Shown here one piece after another: positions 42,751 through 50,299 of a stretch of 64,000 bases of DNA (position 1 is its first letter; every line of letters starts with the position of its first letter). Source of the stretch: Pseudomonas putida S13.1.2 (GTDB lineage Bacteria > Pseudomonadota > Gammaproteobacteria > Pseudomonadales > Pseudomonadaceae); assembly GCF_000498395.2 (NCBI RefSeq), contig NZ_CP010979.1, forward strand, positions 3,844,001 through 3,908,000, in the 5' to 3' direction. A model generated the notes under the pieces. That model searched no databases. It was not told where the DNA came from and was given only the letters and a program-made list of their open reading frames with translations. Both the position numbers and the translations under genes were made by a program.

Positions 42751-44424
42751 ATGTCCATGCTCAAAGACCCTTCGAAGAAATACCGCGCCTTCCCGACCAT
42801 CGACCTGCCTGACCGTACCTGGCCGTCGAAAGCCATCACCGCCGCGCCGATCTGGTGCAGCTCCGACCTGCGTGATGGCAACCAGTCGCTGATCGAGCCG
42901 ATGGATTCGGAGAAGAAACTGCGCTTCTGGAAGACCCTGGTGCAGGTAGGCGTGAAGGAAATCGAAGCATCGTTCCCGTCTGCCTCGCAGACCGATTTCG
43001 ACTTCGTGCGTACCCTGATCGAAGACGGCCACATCCCTGACGACACCACCATCCAGGTGCTCACCCAGGCCCGTGAAGACCTGATCGCCCGCACCTTCGA
43101 GTCGCTGCGCGGTGCAAAAAAGGCCATCGTCCACCTGTACAACGCCACCAGCCCGTCGTTCCGACGCATTGTCTTCAACCAGGACAAGCAGGGCGTGAAG
43201 GACATCGCGGTAAACGCGGCCAAGCTGTTCGTCAAGTACGCTGCCCAGCAGCCGGAAACCCAGTGGACCTTCCAGTACTCGCCAGAAACCTTCAGCGCCA
43301 CTGAAATGGAGTTCGCCAAGGAAGTCTGCGACGCAGTCATCGAAGTGTGGAACCCGACGCCTGAGCACAAGATCATCCTCAACCTGCCGGCCACCGTGGA
43401 AGTGTCCACGCCAAACATCTACGCCGACCAGATCGAGTGGTTCTGCCGCAACGTCAGCCGCCGCGACAGCGTGATCATCAGCCTGCATTGCCACAACGAC
43501 CGTGGCACTGGCATCGCCGCCACCGAGCTGGGCCTGATGGCCGGTGCCGACCGCGCCGAAGGCTGCCTGTTCGGCAACGGCGAGCGGACCGGTAACGTCG
43601 ACCTGGTGACCCTGGCACTGAACCTCTACACCCAAGGCATCGACCCGTTGCTGGACTTCTCCGACATCGACGGCGTGCGCAAGGTGGTCGAAGAGTGCAA
43701 CCAGCTGCCGGTGCACCCACGCCACCCGTACGTGGGCGACCTGGTCCACACCGCGTTCTCTGGCTCGCACCAGGACGCCATCCGCAAGGGCTTCGCCAAG
43801 CAACAGGAAGGCGAACGGTGGGAAGTGCCGTACCTGCCGATCGACCCGGCCGACATCGGCCGCAGCTACGAGGCGGTGATCCGCGTCAACAGCCAGTCGG
43901 GTAAAGGCGGCATCACCTACCTGCTCGAGCAGGAATACGGCATCAGCCTGCCACGCCGCATGCAGATTGAGTTCAGCCAGGTGGTGCAGGGTGAAACCGA
44001 CCGCCTGGGCCTGGAAATGACCGCCCAGCAGATCTACAGCCTGCTGCACAAGGAATACCTCCAGGCCAACGCACCGTACGCCCTGGTCAGCCACCGCCTG
44101 CAGGAAGAAAACGGCCACAGCGCCGTGGAAGTGGAAGTTGCCGGTGAAGGCGAAACCACCCTGCACTGGCGCGGCAAGGGCAATGGCGCCCTGGAAGCCC
44201 TGGTAGCCGGCCTGCCGATCTCGGTGGAAATCATGGACTACAACGAGCACGCCATTGGCGCAGGTACCAATGCCAAGGCCGCGGCTTACATTGAACTGCG
44301 TGTGGCCGGTGGCCGCCCGGTGCATGGCGTGGGCATCGATGAAAACATCACCACGGCCAGCTTCAAGGCACTGTTCAGTGCATTGAACCGCTCGCTGAGC
44401 CAGCAGGATGCCAAGGCAGCCTGA
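42751..44424 (+). CDS. leuA: 2-isopropylmalate synthase
   Basis: A 557-residue enzyme joining acetyl-CoA and 2-oxoisovalerate, the first committed step of leucine synthesis. The TIM-barrel domain (about 30-310) has SSDLRDGNQSLIEPM (about 38-52) and SLHCHNDRGTG (about 244-254, metal His). The C-terminal LeuA dimer/regulatory domain (about 430-550) provides leucine feedback. It belongs to the longer LeuA type 2 group. RBS: AAAGGA about 9 nt before the ATG. Confidence 0.97.
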   Translation: MSMLKDPSKKYRAFPTIDLPDRTWPSKAITAAPIWCSSDLRDGNQSLIEPMDSEKKLRFWKTLVQVGVKEIEASFPSASQTDFDFVRTLIEDGHIPDDTTIQVLTQAREDLIARTFESLRGAKKAIVHLYNATSPSFRRIVFNQDKQGVKDIAVNAAKLFVKYAAQQPETQWTFQYSPETFSATEMEFAKEVCDAVIEVWNPTPEHKIILNLPATVEVSTPNIYADQIEWFCRNVSRRDSVIISLHCHNDRGTGIAATELGLMAGADRAEGCLFGNGERTGNVDLVTLALNLYTQGIDPLLDFSDIDGVRKVVEECNQLPVHPRHPYVGDLVHTAFSGSHQDAIRKGFAKQQEGERWEVPYLPIDPADIGRSYEAVIRVNSQSGKGGITYLLEQEYGISLPRRMQIEFSQVVQGETDRLGLEMTAQQIYSLLHKEYLQANAPYALVSHRLQEENGHSAVEVEVAGEGETTLHWRGKGNGALEALVAGLPISVEIMDYNEHAIGAGTNAKAAAYIELRVAGGRPVHGVGIDENITTASFKALFSALNRSLSQQDAKAA

Positions 44425-44437
44425 GCCGACCTGCAAT

Positions 44438-44469
44438 AAAAATCCCGCATCTTGTGCGGGATTTTTTTT
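44438..44469. terminator. Bidirectional terminator between leuA and the toxin gene
   Basis: The stem ATCCCGCA / TGCGGGAT with a 5-nt loop is flanked by AAAAA on the left and TTTTTTTT on the right, so it ends transcription in both directions. It lies 13 nt after leuA and about 31 nt past the toxin stop. Confidence 0.9.
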
Positions 44470-44500
44470 GGCCGATGCCGCCCTTTCAGGCAAACAATAC

Positions 44501-45232
44501 TCAGTAGCGCGAGCCAGGCTTATGGTAGGCATTCGGATAGAACAGCCAGTGGCCGCTATTGTCCGAAGCCTTGTAATTTTCCATCAGCACAGCCTTCTGG
44601 ATTTCATGCCAACCCAGCGGCGAGATCGAGGAATCGGTTGCGACCGGCACGACGGTATCGGTTGCTATGGAGGTGAGGAAGCACAAGTCTTCCCGCCCGC
44701 TTCCATCCGTGGCCACCTGGGAATACTGGAACATGCTTTCAAGATGGCCTGCCGATGTCGCCTTGTGCGCAAACACCATGTGCACTTGATAGAAGTTATA
44801 AACGCCCGGCCCCTGTATCTCATAGGACTCCGTACGCTTGTTGGACCCATGAACGCCTTCGGTATAGCTGTTAGAGAGCTTTACCCCTCCAGCGCCTAAC
44901 AGCACGAATCCACTGCCTACAGAAAGCTCAGCCTCTGTCGTATGGCTAACTGACGAGCTGAATCCCTCCGTGATTTCAACGGCGTGAGTGTATTTGGTCG
45001 CGCTGGGTATACGCACCGTCTGCACATGTTCAAGGTAGGCAAACACCGGTACGCTGAAGGTCCCCCAGTTCTGATTCCAGATATACATGTCCCCATATAT
45101 GGTCCTGCCTCGCACCCAGCAACCGGGATTAAGCACCTGCCCGGGTTCGCCCAGCAAATAGTTGTCAATTTCGTAACTACCGCGCTTCTCCGGCATATAG
45201 CCAATCTGCTGGACCATTTTTGTATCGATCAT
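44501..45232 (-). CDS. Monalysin-family beta-barrel pore-forming toxin
   Basis: A 243-residue protein with strong resemblance, from memory, to monalysin, the secreted pore-forming toxin of P. entomophila. Shared blocks are GCWVRGRTIYGDMYI (37-51), NQNWGTFSVPVFAYLEHVQT (53-72), GPGVYNFYQVHMVFAHKATS (141-160) and VLMENYKASDNSGHW (215-229), ending SRY. Residues about 77-140, rich in alternating Ser/Thr/Glu, correspond to the membrane-inserting hairpin. No signal peptide is seen, and the N-terminal pro-region of monalysin appears missing. Start ATG 45232 has AGGAG 8 nt upstream. The gene is visibly AT-richer than its neighbours and sits between converging leuA and eda, suggesting acquisition. Confidence 0.85.
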   Translation of the reverse strand: MIDTKMVQQIGYMPEKRGSYEIDNYLLGEPGQVLNPGCWVRGRTIYGDMYIWNQNWGTFSVPVFAYLEHVQTVRIPSATKYTHAVEITEGFSSSVSHTTEAELSVGSGFVLLGAGGVKLSNSYTEGVHGSNKRTESYEIQGPGVYNFYQVHMVFAHKATSAGHLESMFQYSQVATDGSGREDLCFLTSIATDTVVPVATDSSISPLGWHEIQKAVLMENYKASDNSGHWLFYPNAYHKPGSRY

Positions 45233-45302
45233 ACTCACACACTCCTGCCATTGACGTTTGGTTGAGACCGTCAACTTAAGGAACAACAGTGCTTGCAGCG
45301 AA

Positions 45303-45338
45303 GCCTGAAGCGGTTCCTTGTCAGCGCCCGCTTCAGGC
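45303..45338. promoter_or_regulatory. 11-bp inverted repeat upstream of the toxin gene
   Basis: Perfect arms GCCTGAAGCGG (45303-45313) and CCGCTTCAGGC (45328-45338) with a 14-nt spacer, 71 nt upstream of the toxin start and directly abutting the T-run of the eda terminator. It could be an operator or a 5'-leader hairpin of the toxin mRNA. Confidence 0.5.
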
Positions 45339-45367
45339 AAAAAAAAGGGACGCCGACCAAGCGCCCC
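45339..45367 (-). terminator. eda operon terminator
   Basis: On the minus strand, GGGGCGC, a 7-nt loop, GCGTCCC and then eight T's, 26 nt after the eda stop. This is a good intrinsic terminator, ending zwf-pgl-eda transcription before the toxin gene. Confidence 0.82.
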
Positions 45368-45392
45368 ATAAGCCGTAAAGCACACAACAAAT

Positions 45393-46073
45393 TCAGTGGG
45401 TGTCCAGCAGCGCGATCGCCTCGGCACTGCACGCTTCGATCCGCGCCCAATCGCCGTTCTTGATCCAGCTACCGTCGAGCATCCAGGTGCCACCCACGCA
45501 CATCACGTTGGGTAAGGCCATGTAGTTACGCACGTTGGCCGGGTTCACACCGCCGGTTGGGCAAAAGCGAATATCGCCGAACGGGCCACCAAAGGCCTTG
45601 ATCGCAGCTACGCCGCCGCTTATTTCCGCCGGGAACAACTTGAACCGGCGGTAGCCCAAGGCGTAGCCCATCATGATTTCGGATGGCGTGCTGATGCCTG
45701 GCAGCAGCGGGATTTCACTGTCCACGCCCGCTTCGAGAATGTCCTGGGTAATGCCCGGGGTGACGACGAACTGTGCACCGGCAGCCTCGACGGCGGCGAA
45801 CATGCTGCGATCAAGCACGGTACCGGCCCCTACACACAACTCTGGGCGCTGCTCACGCAGCACCTGAATGGCTTTGAGCCCATGCTGCGAACGCAGGGTC
45901 ACTTCCAGGGTACGGATGCCGCCGGCGGCCAGTGCATCGGCCAGCGGCAGGATGTCTTCCTCACGGGCGATGGTGATGACCGGCAGGATGCGCGCCTTTT
46001 CGCAGATGGCGTCGATCCTGGCGGCTTTGGCGGCCATCGAGAGCTTTGGCTGTGGGCGTTCGAGGGTGGTCAT
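45393..46073 (-). CDS. eda: KDPG aldolase
   Basis: A 226-residue class I aldolase splitting 2-keto-3-deoxy-6-phosphogluconate into pyruvate and glyceraldehyde-3-phosphate, the last Entner-Doudoroff step. Landmarks are ILPVITIAREEDILPLADAL, VGAGTVLD, the Schiff-base Lys in RRFKLFPAE and the phosphate loop CPTGGVNPAN. I start at MTTLERPQ (ATG 46073, AGGA 9 nt upstream); in-frame ATGs at 46094 and 46100 are less likely. It is the third gene of zwf-pgl-eda, under HexR control. Confidence 0.96.
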   Translation of the reverse strand: MTTLERPQPKLSMAAKAARIDAICEKARILPVITIAREEDILPLADALAAGGIRTLEVTLRSQHGLKAIQVLREQRPELCVGAGTVLDRSMFAAVEAAGAQFVVTPGITQDILEAGVDSEIPLLPGISTPSEIMMGYALGYRRFKLFPAEISGGVAAIKAFGGPFGDIRFCPTGGVNPANVRNYMALPNVMCVGGTWMLDGSWIKNGDWARIEACSAEAIALLDTH

Positions 46074-46090
46074 GACAGTGGATCCTTGGC

Positions 46091-46804
46091 TCATGGGCAC
46101 CAGTAGATGTCCAGGGGGTCGTGAAGAAAAGCGCGAATCGGCATTTCAGTAAGGTCGTTGCCCGCCAGCGCGGCGCGCAGGGTAGCGAGTTTGCCCGGCC
46201 CTTGCACGGACAGCGCTGTGAAGGCGGCGCTGACCAGCAGCGAACGGGTCATCGACAGGCGTTGGTGCGGCACGCTCGGCGCCAGCAATGGCAGGCAGCG
46301 ACGCGGGTTGGCCAGGTCCAGGCCTGCTTCCAGGTTGGGGCTGGCGGGGAACAGCGAGGCGGTATGGCCATCGTCACCCATGCCCAGCACCAGTACATCG
46401 ATTGGCGGCAGCGCGAGCAGAGCCTGGTCGGCCTTGCCAGCAGCGGCATCGAGGTTTTCTGCCTGCTGGTACAGGCCGACAAAGCGGGCCTCGGCCGCCG
46501 CGCCCTTCAGCAGGTGGCGGGCCAACAGGCCTGCGTTGCTGTCAGCGTGCTCTACCGGCACCCAGCGCTCATCGGCCAGGCTGACGGTGACCTTGGCCCA
46601 GTCCAGGTGTTCACTGGCCAGCTTCTCAAGGAACGGCACCGGGCTACGGCCACCAGACAGCACCACGCAGGCCTGGCCCTTGGCAGCAATCGCTGCACGA
46701 AGGCGCTCGGCCACATCATGGGCCAGCGTTGCAGCCAGCACCTTGGCGTCCGCCAGGTCGTGAACCTTCACAGCTGCCGGCAATTTCAGTTCAGATATCC
46801 CCAT
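46091..46804 (-). CDS. pgl: 6-phosphogluconolactonase
   Basis: A 237-residue DevB-type lactonase hydrolysing 6-phosphogluconolactone to 6-phosphogluconate. Family motifs are VVLSGGRSPVPFLEKL (about 46-61), VSLADERWVP (about 73-82) and LGMGDDGHTASLFP (about 138-151). The start ATG at 46804 overlaps the zwf stop by 14 nt, so translation is coupled. Confidence 0.95.
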   Translation of the reverse strand: MGISELKLPAAVKVHDLADAKVLAATLAHDVAERLRAAIAAKGQACVVLSGGRSPVPFLEKLASEHLDWAKVTVSLADERWVPVEHADSNAGLLARHLLKGAAAEARFVGLYQQAENLDAAAGKADQALLALPPIDVLVLGMGDDGHTASLFPASPNLEAGLDLANPRRCLPLLAPSVPHQRLSMTRSLLVSAAFTALSVQGPGKLATLRAALAGNDLTEMPIRAFLHDPLDIYWCP

Positions 46805-48260
46805 ACCACGCCCTCCCATCGCGTGTGATCAATGCAATCGAGCTCATCGGCCCCCAGGAGCCCGCCGCGTAAGGCTTGGGCGCATCACCTGCATTACGCC
46901 AGCCGGCGATCAACTGGTCGCACCACTTCCAGGCATATTCGATTTCGTCCTTGCGCACGAACAGGTTCTGGTTGCCACGCATCACTTCGAGCAACAGGCG
47001 CTCGTAGGCATCCGGAATCCGCGTGCTGCGCCAGGTGTCAGAAAAATTGAGCTGCAACGGGCCGCTGCGCAGCTGCATGCCCTTGTCCAGGCCCTGCTCT
47101 TTGGTCATCACCCGTAAAGAAATGCCTTCGTCCGGTTGCAGGCGAATGATCAGCTTGTTACCGATTTGCAAACGCTGTTCCGGGGCGAAGATGTAGTGCG
47201 GCGTTTCCTTGAAGTGGATGACGATCTGCGACAGCTTCTGCGGCATGCGCTTGCCGGTACGCAGGTAGAACGGCACGCCCGACCAGCGCCAGTTGCGGAT
47301 ATCGGCACGCAGGGCGACGAAGGTTTCGGTGTCGCTGCGGGCGTTGGCATTGTCCTCTTCCAGGTAACCCGGCACCGGCTTGCCCTCGCTGTAGCCGGCA
47401 ATGTACTGACCGCGCACCACTTGGGTGCTCAGCCCCTCGCCCGTGATTGGTGCCAGGGCTTTGAGCACCTTCACCTTCTCGTCACGAATGGCATCGGCGG
47501 ACAGCTCGCTGGGCGGGTCCATGGCGATCAGGCACAGCAACTGCAACAGATGGTTCTGGATCATGTCGCGCAGCTGGCCGGCCTTGTCGAAGTAGCCCCA
47601 GCGGCCTTCGATACCGACCTTTTCGGCGACGGTGATCTCCACGTGGGAGATGGAATTCTGGTTCCACTGGGTTTCGAACAGGCTATTGGCGAACCGCAGG
47701 GCAATCAGGTTCTGCACCGTCTCCTTGCCCAGATAGTGGTCGATACGGTAAACCCGGTTTTCAGGGAAGAACCGCGCCACGGCATCGTTGACCCGACGCG
47801 AAGACTCCAGGTCGTGACCGATAGGCTTCTCCAGCACCACCCGGGTACGCGGGGCCAGCCCGGCCTTGTCGAGGTTTTCGCAGATAGCCCCGTATACCGC
47901 TGCTGCCGTAGCGAAGTAGGCGATCAGCGGCAGTTCGCCGGGCAACTGCTCGGCCAGGGCCTGGTAGCCCTCAGGTTGCAGGAAATCCAGGTGCTGGTAG
48001 CTCAACCGGGCCAGGAAGCGGCCCAGTGCTGCAGGCTCGATATCGGCCTCGGGCACATGGCGGCGCAGGTGGACTTCGATGCTGTTCAGGTGCTCCTGCG
48101 CACTGCCTGCCTCGCGGGCCAGCGCCAGCAGGCGCGTGTCGGGGTGCAGCAGGTTGGCCCGGTCGAGCTGGTAGAGCGCAGGAAACAGCTTGCGCAATGC
48201 CAGGTCGCCAAGGGCGCCAAAAAGGGCAAATGTGCAAGGTTCGACACTGATCGCAGCCAT
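46791..48260 (-). CDS. zwf: Glucose-6-phosphate 1-dehydrogenase
   Basis: A 489-residue dehydrogenase oxidising glucose-6-phosphate with NAD(P)+. The Rossmann motif is FGALGDLALRKLFPALY (about 14-30) and the active-site signature is RIDHYLGKETVQ (about 172-183). LEKPIGHDLESSRRVN is also present. It heads the zwf-pgl-eda operon, divergent from hexR, with a HexR site in the gap. This is the main zwf copy for Entner-Doudoroff cycling. Confidence 0.97.
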   Translation of the reverse strand: MAAISVEPCTFALFGALGDLALRKLFPALYQLDRANLLHPDTRLLALAREAGSAQEHLNSIEVHLRRHVPEADIEPAALGRFLARLSYQHLDFLQPEGYQALAEQLPGELPLIAYFATAAAVYGAICENLDKAGLAPRTRVVLEKPIGHDLESSRRVNDAVARFFPENRVYRIDHYLGKETVQNLIALRFANSLFETQWNQNSISHVEITVAEKVGIEGRWGYFDKAGQLRDMIQNHLLQLLCLIAMDPPSELSADAIRDEKVKVLKALAPITGEGLSTQVVRGQYIAGYSEGKPVPGYLEEDNANARSDTETFVALRADIRNWRWSGVPFYLRTGKRMPQKLSQIVIHFKETPHYIFAPEQRLQIGNKLIIRLQPDEGISLRVMTKEQGLDKGMQLRSGPLQLNFSDTWRSTRIPDAYERLLLEVMRGNQNLFVRKDEIEYAWKWCDQLIAGWRNAGDAPKPYAAGSWGPMSSIALITRDGRAWYGDI

Positions 48261-48325
48261 GATGTAGGTTCTTTCCTAAAGTTGGTCTAGGAATACCGCT
48301 TTCACATACGGTTTTCAAGGGATAA

Positions 48326-48341
48326 TGTAGTAAAAACCACA
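48326..48341. promoter_or_regulatory. Probable HexR operator upstream of zwf
   Basis: TGTAGTAAAAACCACA is an imperfect palindrome: TGTAGT against TGTGGT on the other strand, around AAAA. It resembles the TGTART/AYTACA-type HexR consensus. It lies 66-81 nt upstream of zwf and about 120 nt from hexR, in the divergent gap where HexR is known to act, with KDPG as the inducer. Confidence 0.6.
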
Positions 48342-48462
48342 ACATTACACACAAGTATTACAGACAAGTGGTGCGCCACCCGCACCGACAGTACGATAGA
48401 CGACCGTGCAAAAAGCCTGCTGCTTCGTCAGCCGGCTGTCTTCCCGACCCAAGGACACACCC

Positions 48463-49335
48463 ATGGACCGCGTGCGAAACCTCCTGGAACAGATCCAGGG
48501 ACGCCTCGACGAGCTGAACAAGGCCGAACGCAAAGTCGCCGAAGTCATCCTGCTCAACCCGCAACAAGCCACCCGTTTCAGCATTGCTGCACTGGCCCAG
48601 GCGGCCAAGGTCAGCGAACCGACCGTCAACCGCTTCTGCCGCTCGTTCGGCGTCAGCGGCTACCCCGAACTCAAGCTGCAGCTGGCGCAGAGCCTGGCCA
48701 GCGGCGCCGCCTACGTCAGCCGCGCGGTAGAGGCCGACGATGACCCGGCAGCCTATACCCAAAAGATCTTCGCCAGTGCCATCGCCTCCCTCGACGGCGC
48801 CTGCCAGCTACTGGACCCGCAGCAGGTCAGCCGTGCCGTGGACATGATGATCCAGGCCCGGCAGATCCACTTCTTCGGCCTGGGCGCCTCGGCCCCGGTG
48901 GCCCTGGATGCGCAGCACAAGTTCTTCCGCTTCAACCTGGCGGTATCGGCCCACGCCGATGTGCTGATGCAGCGCATGCTGGCCTCGGTGGCCCACACCG
49001 GCGACCTGTTCGTGATCATTTCCTACACCGGGCGCACACGCGAACTGGTCGAAGTGGCCCGCCTGGCCCGTGAAAACGGCGCCTCGGTGCTGGGCCTGAC
49101 CGCTGCCGGCTCGCCGCTGGCCAACGCCTGCAGCCTGAGCCTGCACATTCCGTTGCCGGAAGACACCGACATCTACATGCCGATGACCTCGCGAATCATC
49201 CAGCTGACCGTGCTCGATGTGCTGGCCACCGGCATGACCCTGCGCCGTGGCGTCGACTTCCAGCCGCACCTGCGCAAGATCAAGGAAAGCCTGAACGCCA
49301 GCCGCTACCCGATCGAGGACGACGAACTCAACTGA
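48463..49335 (+). CDS. hexR: RpiR-family regulator HexR
   Basis: A 290-residue repressor of glucose catabolism (zwf operon, edd, gap). An N-terminal RpiR HTH domain (about 1-77: NKAERKVAEVILLNPQQATR, AALAQAAKVSEPTVNRFCRS) is followed by an SIS sugar-phosphate isomerase-like domain (about 120-260; FFGLGASAPVALDAQHKF, VIISYTGRTRELVEVARLA) that binds KDPG. I start at MDRVRNLLEQ (ATG 48463). It is divergent from zwf. Confidence 0.96.
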   Translation: MDRVRNLLEQIQGRLDELNKAERKVAEVILLNPQQATRFSIAALAQAAKVSEPTVNRFCRSFGVSGYPELKLQLAQSLASGAAYVSRAVEADDDPAAYTQKIFASAIASLDGACQLLDPQQVSRAVDMMIQARQIHFFGLGASAPVALDAQHKFFRFNLAVSAHADVLMQRMLASVAHTGDLFVIISYTGRTRELVEVARLARENGASVLGLTAAGSPLANACSLSLHIPLPEDTDIYMPMTSRIIQLTVLDVLATGMTLRRGVDFQPHLRKIKESLNASRYPIEDDELN

Positions 49336-50182
49336 GCCGGTGCGCCTGCAGCCGCAGGTGGGCACGCTGCCCCGGCGCCAGGCTCAAGCCCTCGCCACTG
49401 CCGCTGGCGGCCTCGACGCAGACAAAGCGCTGGCTTTCACGGCCAGTTACGCCCATCAACGGTCGGTTGCCCGGGTGCCAGACCACGGTGTCGTCGCTGT
49501 CACCCGTGTCAATGCACAGCTCGCGCTGCCAGGCCGGGTCCTGCAACTGCACCCGCGGCGTGCCCGGGTAGACCTTCTGGCAGCCACCCTTGAGCTTGAG
49601 CGCGCCATCCTCACGGCAGGCCTGGCGGTTGAGGCGGTCGTAACCTTCGATATCCTCCAACCCAGACAGCGCTATCTCGGACACGTCACTGATCCGCCAA
49701 TAGGCCAGCAGTGCATGGCTCAGCTGGCAAGGTTCGCTGTCCTGGTGCTCGGTGCTCAGGCTCAGCTCCATACGGCTGCCCAGCCTTGCGTGCAGGTCGA
49801 CCTGCCAGTCGCACAGGTCCAGGCGCCACTTCAGGGTCACCCCCTCCTCGTCTTCGCGGCTGTCCACCAGCTTCCAGTCCAGCAGGCGCGCCCAGCCGTG
49901 GGCCGGCCACAGGTCCTCGCTGGGGTGGCGGCCATACCACGGCCAGCACACCGGCACGCCGCCACGGATCGCCCCCACCTGCGGCCACTGCTCGGCGCAC
50001 CACAGCCACGGCCGCTCACCTGCCGGTTGAAAGTGCAGCAACTGCGCGCCCTGGCGGCTGAAGACCGCCTGGCAACGGGGGTGATCGATGATCAGCACAT
50101 CGCGCTGCTGGTAACGCTCCCACTCGAATGTCGGCCTTGGCCGCTGCGAGGCAAAGAAGCGATGGAGCGGATGTTCGGGCAT
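49328..50182 (-). CDS. D-hexose-6-phosphate mutarotase (YeaD-like aldose 1-epimerase)
   Basis: A 284-residue beta-sandwich epimerase. Family parts are VFSRQGAQLLHFQP (about 38-51), RGGVPVCWPWYGRHP (about 70-84) and LSHALLAYWRISDV with a catalytic His, plus a Glu near VCVEAASG. It interconverts alpha- and beta-glucose-6-phosphate, feeding zwf. It converges on hexR with an 8-nt overlap of the coding ends and lies downstream of oprB in the gts transcription unit. Confidence 0.88.
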   Translation of the reverse strand: MPEHPLHRFFASQRPRPTFEWERYQQRDVLIIDHPRCQAVFSRQGAQLLHFQPAGERPWLWCAEQWPQVGAIRGGVPVCWPWYGRHPSEDLWPAHGWARLLDWKLVDSREDEEGVTLKWRLDLCDWQVDLHARLGSRMELSLSTEHQDSEPCQLSHALLAYWRISDVSEIALSGLEDIEGYDRLNRQACREDGALKLKGGCQKVYPGTPRVQLQDPAWQRELCIDTGDSDDTVVWHPGNRPLMGVTGRESQRFVCVEAASGSGEGLSLAPGQRAHLRLQAHRLS

Positions 50183-50299
50183 GGTTCAGAGCTCTTGTTG
50201 TTTGAGATAGCGCTGTCTCGGCCTATCCCCGACAACCACTGCAGGCCAGTGGGTGCCGGGAACCGAAAAGGGATTGGCGTAAATTTACAACAAATGGCC

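Noticed and set aside
45233..45493. N-terminal extension of the toxin through the in-frame sequence upstream
   Set aside because: The open frame crosses the eda terminator and the inverted repeat and even overlaps eda; the ATG at 45232 has a good Shine-Dalgarno, so the extension is not credible.
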